Assembly: GCA_035264765.1 (NCBI GenBank)
Contig: DATFPQ010000044.1
Location: forward strand, 1-36,775
Source of the DNA: DATFPQ01 sp035264765
GTDB taxonomy: Bacteria > Actinomycetota > Actinomycetes > Actinomycetales > Angustibacteraceae
DNA: 36,775 nt
Direction: 5' to 3'
Each line of letters begins with the position of its first letter. The first letter of the stretch is position 1. Positions 30,698 through 36,775 of the stretch are shown one piece after another. The position numbers were made by a program, and so were the translations under genes. The notes below the pieces were generated by a model. That model was given only the letters and a program-made list of their open reading frames with translations. It had not been told where the DNA came from and did not search any database.

Positions 30698-32017
30698 TCA
30701 GGGGCTGTCGAGGTCTACTCCGCGTCGTTCCTGAGCGAAGGAGATGGCCAGGAGCGACACCAGCGCGACCGCCATGATGAAGATTCCGACCGGGACGTAG
30801 TTGTTGTCGTACGCCACGAGCAGCGCCGTTGCGATGAGCGGTGCCGGCCCCCCGATCGCGGCTGCGCCGACCTGGTACCCGAGGGAGATGCCGGTGTACC
30901 TCACGTCGGCACTGAAGCTCTCCGCGAACAGGGTGCCGAGCACCGCGCCGTACATGGACCAGATGATGCTGAAGCCGATGATCAGCGCTACGTACAGCGC
31001 GATCACGTTCCGCAGCGACAGCAGCCAGAAGAACGGGATGGCGTAGACGAAGATGGCGACCACGCCGGCGGTGTACACCTTCTTCCGCCCGATCCGGTCG
31101 GAGAGCGAGCCCATGTACAGCATGACCGGGATGGCCAGCACGGCCGAGACCAGTACGGCGTTGAGGACCGTGCCCTGCTTGTAGCCCAGCGTGCCCTTGG
31201 CATAGGAGATGGTGAACGTCGCGAACGTGAAGAAGGTCGCGGTCTCGATCAGCTTGGCCCCGATCGTGATGAGGACGGCCCGCCAGTGGTGCCGCAAGGT
31301 CTCCACGATCGGGACGCGGGCTTCATGATGCTCAGCCTTGACCTTCACGAACGAGGGGGTCTCGCCCACCCTGGTGCGGATCCAGAGCCCCACGAGGATC
31401 AGGATCACGGACAGCAGGAAGGGAATTCGCCAGCCGATGCTCTTGAACCCCTCGTCGGAGAACAGGGCCGTGGTGACGGAGCCCGCCAGTGCGCCAAGGG
31501 CCAGCCCGGCGAGCGCACCTGTCTGAGGAACGGCTCCGTACAGACCCCGCTTCTCGCGCGGTGCGTACTCGACAGCGAGGAGCAAGCCGCCGCCCCATTC
31601 GCCGCCGAGGGCCAGGCCCTGGATGAGCCGGAGCGCGACGAGCAGTATCGGAGCCCAGATGCCCACGGACTGGTAGGTGGGCAGGAGTCCCATGGCGACG
31701 GTCGAGCCACCCATCAGGGACAGCGTCGCCACGAGCGTCTTCTTGCGGCCGACCCGGTCGCCGATGTGACTGAAGATGATGCCGCCGATGGGGCGGACCA
31801 CGAAGGCCAGGGCGAATGTCGCGAACGACAACGTCAGGCTGACGGCGGGGTCGGTGCTGGGAAAGAACAGCGGGCCGAAGATGATTCCGGCCATCGTCCC
31901 GTAGAGGAAGTAGTCGTACCACTCCACGGCGCTGCCGATCGCGCTCGAGACGAGTGCGCGGAGCCTGGTCCCTCGGTCGATGTCGACCGGCGACGTCAAT
32001 GTCTGCGGTGTCGTCAT
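30698..32017 (-). CDS. MFS transporter, metabolite:H+ symporter (ShiA-like) family
   Basis: The 439-residue membrane protein has about 12 hydrophobic helices. It carries MHS-family marks: SSAIGSAVEWYDYFLYGTMA at the first helix, RPIGGIIFSHIGDRVGRKKT in the 2-3 loop, and LRLIQGLALGGEWGGGLLLA. MHS carriers import shikimate, dicarboxylates, proline-betaine or aromatic acids. Neighbours that process shikimate-type acids suggest quinate, shikimate or dehydroshikimate as cargo (inference). It is the first gene of the minus-strand operon and is divergent from the QsuB-like gene across a gap holding a strong box. Confidence 0.9.
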   Translation of the reverse strand: MTTPQTLTSPVDIDRGTRLRALVSSAIGSAVEWYDYFLYGTMAGIIFGPLFFPSTDPAVSLTLSFATFALAFVVRPIGGIIFSHIGDRVGRKKTLVATLSLMGGSTVAMGLLPTYQSVGIWAPILLVALRLIQGLALGGEWGGGLLLAVEYAPREKRGLYGAVPQTGALAGLALGALAGSVTTALFSDEGFKSIGWRIPFLLSVILILVGLWIRTRVGETPSFVKVKAEHHEARVPIVETLRHHWRAVLITIGAKLIETATFFTFATFTISYAKGTLGYKQGTVLNAVLVSAVLAIPVMLYMGSLSDRIGRKKVYTAGVVAIFVYAIPFFWLLSLRNVIALYVALIIGFSIIWSMYGAVLGTLFAESFSADVRYTGISLGYQVGAAAIGGPAPLIATALLVAYDNNYVPVGIFIMAVALVSLLAISFAQERRGVDLDSP

Positions 32018-32155
32018 AGCTTCGGACCTCCGGGGGTCTGCGCGTGGCCAGGCCGGTAGGGGCGGCGCGCGCCTTCACGCACCGGGCAAAACGGTGCAAA
32101 CGGCCGCAGTGTAGCGCCAGCGGACGCCGCACCCCACGTCGACCCCCGGGGTGCG

Positions 32156-32170
32156 TTCCGCTGGACGAAA
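32156..32170. promoter_or_regulatory. Putative IclR box, MHS/qsuB divergent promoter
   Basis: TTCCGCTGGACGAAA matches the box at 13 of 15. It lies 124 bases before the QsuB-like ATG and about 140 from the transporter start. A further TCCGCTGG half-site is on the minus strand near 32116-32124. Confidence 0.55.
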
Positions 32171-32293
32171 ACGGCTGCTGGTTCGGTAGCGGCATGGCGC
32201 ACGGTGATCGCCTGCGGCACGCTGACGACCGCTCGAGTGGGTCTTAGCCTGGGCGCGACCCGACTTCGACCTCAGCCCGACCCGGAGGAGTCC

Positions 32294-34183
32294 ATGCGCA
32301 AGGGCATCGCGACCGTCTCGATCTCGGGGACGCTGCCGGAGAAGCTCGAAGCCATCTCCGCTGCGAAGTTCGACGGCATCGAGGTGTTCGACAACGACCT
32401 CGTCGCCTCAACCCTGTCGCCCGGGGAGCTTGCGCAACGGTGCGTAGACCTCGGCCTGCAGATCGACCTGTTCCAGCCGATCCGCGACCTGGAGGGGCTG
32501 GACCCGGAGCGGTTCGCCGCCGCCATGCACCGGGTCTCGGTCAAGTTCGATGTCATGGAGGCACTCGGGGTCACCCTGGCACTGGTCTGTTCCAACGCGA
32601 CGCCCGAGGCGCTGAACGACGTCGACCTGTCCGCGGAGCAGCTGGCGCGCGTCGGCGACGCTGCCCGCGAGCACGGCTTCACCATCGCGTTCGAGGCGCT
32701 CGCATGGGGCACGCACGTCAACCGGCTGGCGCAGGCGTGGGAGATCGTGCGACGCACCGATCACAGCTCCGTCGGGCTCGCGGTCGACACCTTCCACCTT
32801 CTCGCGCGCGGCGACGACGCGACCGCGCTGGCCGACGTGCCGGGTGACCGCATCGCCTTCCTGCAGATCGCCGACGCACCGCACATGGACACCCAGCTGC
32901 TCGAGTGGAGCCGGCACCACCGATGCTTCCCAGGACAGGGGTCGTTCGACCTCGCCGCCGTCGTCGGTCCGGTCATCGAGAAGGGCTACCGCGGGCCCTT
33001 GTCACTTGAGATCTTCAGCGACATTGTGCGTGAGGCGGACGCGCGTGCCACCGCGTTGGACGCCATGCGCTCGTTGATGCATCTCGAGGAGGAGCTGCGC
33101 CGGCGGTGGGATGCCGCCGGCCCAAGCGCACGGCCCCGCGTGACGCTGTTCGACCCGCCGCCACCGCCGGACCGGGTCGGCCCGGGCTTCGTGGAGGTGG
33201 CGGTCAGCGAGGACGGCGACCTCGCCGGCCTGCTCGGCGGCTTGGGCTTCGTGCGTGCCGGCCAGCATCGCTCCAAGCGCGCCACCTGGTGGCGCAACGG
33301 CGCTGCGGACGTCATCCTCAATGCGTCACCCGACCTGGAGGACCGCTTCGCGCGGGCTACCCACCGCCCTGAGGTGACCGGACTGGGCGTGGAGGTGGCC
33401 GACGTTGCAGCCCTCGGGGAGCGCGCCGGCGCCCTGCTGTGGTCGCGACTGAAGCTGCGGCGGGGCCCGGATGAGGTTGTCCTGGTTGGCACGGACACAC
33501 CTGCCGGTGTGCACGTTTTTGCGGCAGGATCCCGAGGTAGCCGGGACGACTGGCGGCGGGACTTCGTTCCGGAGGCCGACGGCGCACCCGGCGACGAGAG
33601 TGGTGCGTTCCTTGGTATCGACCACGTCGGCTATCCGATGCCCTTCGACGTCAGCGACGCGGAGATCGCCTACTACCGGACCTTGTTCGACCTGAACGCC
33701 GGACCTGTGTCCGAGTTCCCGGAGCCGCGCGGAAGGGTGCGCTCACGGGCGGTGCGCCGCAGAGACGCCCGCCCAGGACACGACGTCCAGGTCGTGCTGA
33801 ATGTTGCTGAAAGCCGCGGCCCCACCCGCTGGCGTGGCCTGGACCAGGTTGCCTTCGGGGTCCCTGACGTCTGCGCCGCAGTCACCGCCGCGCGCCGGGC
33901 GGGAGTCGGCATGCTGCGGGTGCCAGCCAACTACTACATCGACCTTGACGCACGCTTCAGCCTCGGTCGTCACCTGCTGACGCTGTTGCGTGAGCATGAC
34001 CTCTTCTACGACCGGACCGCGAACGGTGAGCTCCTGCACGCCTACACCCGCACGATCGCCGGGAAGTTCTATGTCGAACTGGTCGAGCGGCGGGGCGAGT
34101 ATGCCCTGTTCGGGGGGGCCAACACCGGCTTCCGCCTTGTCGCCCAGGCCGCTCAGCCGGAGGATGCTCGCCCGGCGCGCTGA
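32294..34183 (+). CDS. qsuB: QsuB-like 3-dehydroshikimate dehydratase fused to an HPPD-like VOC domain
   Basis: The 629-residue protein has an N-terminal TIM barrel (1-270) of sugar-phosphate isomerase type with candidate metal ligands in IAFEALAWGTHV, LAVDTFHLL, FLQIADAP and LSLEIFSD, matching the Glu/Asp/Gln/Glu set of QsuB. The C-terminal half (about 290-620) is a hydroxyphenylpyruvate-dioxygenase-like VOC fold (GIDHVGYPMPF, KFYVELVERRGEYALFGG). QsuB turns 3-dehydroshikimate into protocatechuate. In the second VOC metal motif, RGLDQVAFGVPD has Gln where HPPD has His, so the tail is probably structural. ATG 32294 follows GGAGGAG. Divergent from the transporter operon. Confidence 0.9.
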   Translation: MRKGIATVSISGTLPEKLEAISAAKFDGIEVFDNDLVASTLSPGELAQRCVDLGLQIDLFQPIRDLEGLDPERFAAAMHRVSVKFDVMEALGVTLALVCSNATPEALNDVDLSAEQLARVGDAAREHGFTIAFEALAWGTHVNRLAQAWEIVRRTDHSSVGLAVDTFHLLARGDDATALADVPGDRIAFLQIADAPHMDTQLLEWSRHHRCFPGQGSFDLAAVVGPVIEKGYRGPLSLEIFSDIVREADARATALDAMRSLMHLEEELRRRWDAAGPSARPRVTLFDPPPPPDRVGPGFVEVAVSEDGDLAGLLGGLGFVRAGQHRSKRATWWRNGAADVILNASPDLEDRFARATHRPEVTGLGVEVADVAALGERAGALLWSRLKLRRGPDEVVLVGTDTPAGVHVFAAGSRGSRDDWRRDFVPEADGAPGDESGAFLGIDHVGYPMPFDVSDAEIAYYRTLFDLNAGPVSEFPEPRGRVRSRAVRRRDARPGHDVQVVLNVAESRGPTRWRGLDQVAFGVPDVCAAVTAARRAGVGMLRVPANYYIDLDARFSLGRHLLTLLREHDLFYDRTANGELLHAYTRTIAGKFYVELVERRGEYALFGGANTGFRLVAQAAQPEDARPAR

Positions 34184-34665
34184 CGGCTGGAGCATATGTC
34201 CCCTTGAGGCGTCCCCTCGACGGCATTGATCAGCGATCCCTCGCCGGCAAGGCGGGCTCTGGCGCCGCTCGAACAGTTCGTCGCTCGACCGCCCGGGCTA
34301 CGCGCGCCTTCGAGCTGTGGTGGGTCCGGAACCGACGCGGCCGGGGCGATGGACACGGGCCGCGGCGGTCGTAGCGTGGTGCCGTCGTCACCGTGCTGAA
34401 AGTCATCGCCGCTGGGGTCGAAATGACTAGTCGCGGAGTCCCGGGCAGTCGGCGTCGCGCGGCCCAGCCGCGCTGCCCGGGCCACGCCGGCGACGTCATC
34501 CGAGTCGCTGTGCCTTCTTTTCGGCCACCGCCGAGAATCTGCCGTCGCTGACCGTGACACGCCGCAGCACCTCGCGCGTCCCCGCCGAGCTCCAGGCTCT
34601 TTCCCAGGGCGGGCGTATCGATAGCCTGATCGTGGAACTTGGACCAAGCGGAGGTGATGGGGTAG
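34184..34665. other. 482-bp gap with no recognised gene
   Basis: Open frames here are short or have no protein-like composition. No tRNA, hairpin or repeat stands out. Composition begins to move to slightly lower GC3 on entering the next gene, so this may be the boundary of a separately acquired segment. Confidence 0.5.
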
Positions 34666-35637
34666 GTGTTCGCGCATCGGGTCATGACGCTGACGGGCCC
34701 GGACGGGCTCGTATGGACCGAGGCCGAAGACCCCGTGGCAGCTGGCAACGTGGTTGTTGATGTGGTGGCCGCCGGTGTGTCGTATGCGGATCTGCTGCAG
34801 ACCACGGGCGACTACCAGCTGAAGGTTCCTATGCCCTTCACTCCCGGCATGGACGCCGCGGGCGTTGTTCGCTCGACCCCAGCTAACACCGGCCTGACCG
34901 TGGGCCAGCGCGTTGCGGTACTAGCGTCGTACGGCTGCTGGCAAGAGCTCGTCAGCGTGCCGGCCGAGCGAGTCCTTCCACTTCCGGAAGATATGAGCTT
35001 CGAAGCCGGCGCCGCCGCTCCGCTCAATCACTTGACCGGCCTGTTCGCCTTGGTCCGCCGTGGGCATGCTCGCGCAGGTGAGACGCTCCTGGTGCATGGC
35101 GCCGCCGGCGGCGTCGGCACAGCCGTGGTTCAACTTGGGCGGGCGCTCGGGCTGCGCACGGTCGGGGTCGTCGGCGACGACGCCAAGCGCGAGTTCGCGC
35201 TCCGCTGCGGGGCGGATCACGCCGTACTCAGCCAAGCCTGGTTGGGAGCGGTGCGCGAACTACTGGGAGAGCGCCCAATCGACATCATCGTCGACCCCGT
35301 CGGTGGCGATCGAATGCTCGACAGCTTGCGATGCTTGAAACCCGAGGGCCGGGTACTTGTGCTGGGATTCACCGCCGGCGAGATACCCAGCGTCAAGGTC
35401 AACCGGCTACTCCTGGGTAACACTGGGGTTCTCGGCGTCGCCTCCAGGGAGTTCTTCGAGAAGCAACCTGCTGTCGTCGCTGACCTATGGGCGCGACTGA
35501 TCGAGTTGCGGCGCACCGGAGCGCTGCCCGACCCTCCGATCCAGCCGTACCCGTTCGCCGACGCCCGCAACGCTCTGCGGACGGTCGCCCAGCGCCAAGC
35601 CAAAGGAAAAGTCGTCTTAAGCACGCAGCGGGTATAA
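34666..35637 (+). CDS. Quinone oxidoreductase-like MDR protein
   Basis: The 323-residue zinc-free MDR protein has AGVSYADLLQTTGDYQ, MPFTPGMDAAGVV, the nucleotide motif HGAAGGVGTAVVQLGRALG and DPVGGDRMLDSLRCLKPEG. It is likely an NADPH-dependent quinone or enoyl reductase. GTG 34666 is preceded by a GGAGG; ATG at 34684 is an alternative. Codons such as GTA, GTT, TAT and CTA are more frequent than in the catabolic core, so it may have a different origin. It is only distantly similar to the quinone oxidoreductase at 28842 and has no obvious operon partner. Confidence 0.87.
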   Translation: MFAHRVMTLTGPDGLVWTEAEDPVAAGNVVVDVVAAGVSYADLLQTTGDYQLKVPMPFTPGMDAAGVVRSTPANTGLTVGQRVAVLASYGCWQELVSVPAERVLPLPEDMSFEAGAAAPLNHLTGLFALVRRGHARAGETLLVHGAAGGVGTAVVQLGRALGLRTVGVVGDDAKREFALRCGADHAVLSQAWLGAVRELLGERPIDIIVDPVGGDRMLDSLRCLKPEGRVLVLGFTAGEIPSVKVNRLLLGNTGVLGVASREFFEKQPAVVADLWARLIELRRTGALPDPPIQPYPFADARNALRTVAQRQAKGKVVLSTQRV

Positions 35638-36181
35638 GTGCGGGCCGTCGGAACTCAGGGGTGAGAAGGCCGCCCCCGGGGTCGGGGTGAAGGCGATGCG
35701 GCTGTGCGCCCAGGCGCCGTGCGGATCCACCCGCAGGTGATGTCCGGTCTGTGGCAACGATGGCCCCACAGGGGCCTGGAGTCGGCGATCGGCTTGCCCA
35801 GGAGATCGACAAGGCATCCCGGATGCTGGTGTTCGGGACGCGCCCCCAGACGTGAGAAGAAGTCTCAAGATGCCTCCCGATTCTGGTGCGACGGATCGGC
35901 CCGGGGTTGAGACCTGGTACCACCGCAGTTCATCGCTGCTGAACCAGACGAAACTACCTGCACGGGCCGCTCGGTCCGCAGATCTGGATCGAGCGCACGC
36001 AGCACGCACTCGCCGCGGCTGGATGCGTTGTCGTACCTGCTGGTTGGAACGCTTAGCCTGGCGGTGAAGGTCACGACTGTGCCAGGCTGCGGCTGTGCTG
36101 GGTATCCGCCTTGCCGGTGCGGGTCGTCGACGAGGCGGTCGCGGTGCGCGCGCACGGCCGAGCTTGAGCCGCATAACTGGC
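35638..36181. other. Decayed or non-coding stretch
   Basis: No frame gives a recognisable protein on either strand. Composition is more AT-rich than the core. It lies between a transferred-looking reductase and a transposase-like scrap, so it is best read as remnant DNA of old insertions. Confidence 0.45.
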
Positions 36182-36289
36182 TCATCCCAATCCAGGGTGT
36201 AGTTGCGGTCTGAAGCCGCCGGTCTCGAGCAGCGATCTGGCGATGTAGTTGGTCAGGTTGCGGAACCCGAGTGCGGAGCACTTCACGGG
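36182..36289 (-). mobile_element. Transposase 3'-end remnant
   Basis: The minus strand reads VKCSALGFRNLTNYIARSLL followed by ETGGFRPQLHPGLG and TGA. The GFRN-xxNY-xxR pattern resembles the extreme C-terminus of DDE transposases of ISL3-like type. Only about 35 codons remain and no inverted repeat was found. It abuts the point where the NB-ARC frame loses its normal sequence, so an insertion may have truncated that gene. Confidence 0.45.
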
Positions 36290-36775
36290 CTGGTGCGCCG
36301 AGCTCGGCCAGCAGGCGCAGCTGCGCGGTGAGCAGGTCGGCGTCCTGCCCTAGGGTCACCCAGAACACCCCGTCCGGGAACGCCTCCCGTACCCGCGGGT
36401 CCCGGGCCACCGCGGCCGCAACCACCGTCTTACCGAAGCCGCCCTGCCCGCCCACACCGATCCCGGGTACCCGGCCGGTGACCACGACCGTGGCCCGCTC
36501 GGGACTCAGCAGCATCGCCCGGACGGCCTTGATCTCGTCGCGCACCACGAAAGCCGGTGGCAGCTCGGGCACACCGTGCAGGTTGCCGGCGCTGCCGCCA
36601 GCCGGTCGCGGCGCCGCCGGTTGTGCACCCGGCGACGCCGCCGTCGGCGCCGGCGGCGGAGCTGTCGGGCCGGTCAGCTTGAGGATGCGTTCACACACCA
36701 GCCGCAACCGCCGGTTCCGCTCTCCCGGCCGGTCGTCGTGCAGGTCCATCGACGCGGCGATCCGCAACCACGCCG
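36275..36775 (-). pseudogene. NB-ARC/STAND-type ATPase, truncated (N-terminus off right edge)
   Basis: The frame enters from the right edge with WLRIAASMDLHDD and a helical segment (NRRLRLVCERILKL), a Pro/Ala linker, then FVVRDEIKAVRAMLL and a P-loop in GVGGQGGFGKTVVAAAVARD. VFWVTLGQDADLLTAQLRLL is the next NB-ARC motif. Conserved sequence then stops near LAELGAPARE (about 36290), and the frame runs on without the Walker B or ARC parts. STAND ATPases act in signalling, often as regulators or in anti-phage defence. This copy lacks the rest of its ATPase, sensor and repeat domains, so it is probably inactive. Confidence 0.65.

Noticed and set aside
30500..32059. 519-codon plus-strand open frame opposite the MHS transporter
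   Set aside because: Rich in Asp/Arg/Gln/Gly without hydrophobic core, complementary to membrane helices of the real gene.
34184..34665. A tRNA or structured RNA in the gap
   Set aside because: No cloverleaf, anticodon stem or conserved T-loop sequence could be found on either strand.

Overview
The window is very GC-rich DNA with dense, strongly GC3-biased genes, frequent GTG starts and ATGA stop/start overlaps. Together with an actinobacterial-type RamB regulator next to aceA, this points to a high-GC actinomycete. The genus cannot be resolved from the sequence. All functions come from motif and family recognition by eye; no searches were run.

Layout. (1) 1-8142: the N-terminus of an IclR regulator runs off the left edge and is divergent from an operon of MaoC hydratase, meta-cleavage-product hydrolase, E1alpha, E1beta, E3 and E2 of a 2-oxoacid dehydrogenase complex, a small helical protein, an XRE regulator and a phasin. 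(2) 8252-13594: a COG2159 amidohydrolase/decarboxylase, a two-subunit class III extradiol dioxygenase (LigA/LigB type), 3-hydroxyacyl-CoA dehydrogenase, an MBL-fold hydrolase and a 2-hydroxypenta-2,4-dienoate hydratase. (3) 13591-15447: a frameshifted NDH-2 gene and a cytochrome bd subunit II remnant. (4) 15454-22180: a shikimate-kinase-like gene, an Lrp regulator, PHA synthase, an alpha/beta hydrolase, a phasin-like/coiled-coil/SAP protein, a broken GNAT gene and a frameshifted PHB depolymerase. (5) 22355-26975: ramB divergent from aceA-aceB (glyoxylate bypass). (6) 27008-34183: a quinate/shikimate-type cluster with an amber-interrupted LigI-like lactonase, AroE-like dehydrogenase, quinone oxidoreductase, IclR regulator and MHS transporter, divergent from a QsuB-like 3-dehydroshikimate dehydratase. 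(7) 34666 to the end: another quinone oxidoreductase, then decayed DNA with a transposase-like scrap and a truncated NB-ARC ATPase.

How it may work together. Dehydroshikimate could be converted to protocatechuate. A catecholic acid could then be ring-cleaved, decarboxylated or hydrolysed to 2-hydroxypentadienoate and hydrated to 4-hydroxy-2-oxovalerate. No aldolase or acetaldehyde dehydrogenase is seen. The operon instead carries a full 2-oxoacid dehydrogenase complex, and oxidative decarboxylation of 4-hydroxy-2-oxovalerate would give 3-hydroxybutyryl-CoA. The neighbouring 3-hydroxybutyryl-CoA dehydrogenase, MaoC hydratase, PHA synthase and phasins act on exactly that metabolite. This proposed 'aromatic ring to PHB' shunt is an inference and is the most interesting idea here.

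Two regulatory patterns support a unit. A palindrome close to TTCCGCTGGnCGGAA recurs in promoter gaps of the catabolic, PHA and quinate clusters, and may be an IclR operator. A second motif, near TTGCRTASTATWTCA, precedes both phasin-type genes. Several peripheral genes are broken, while the ring-to-PHB core is intact.
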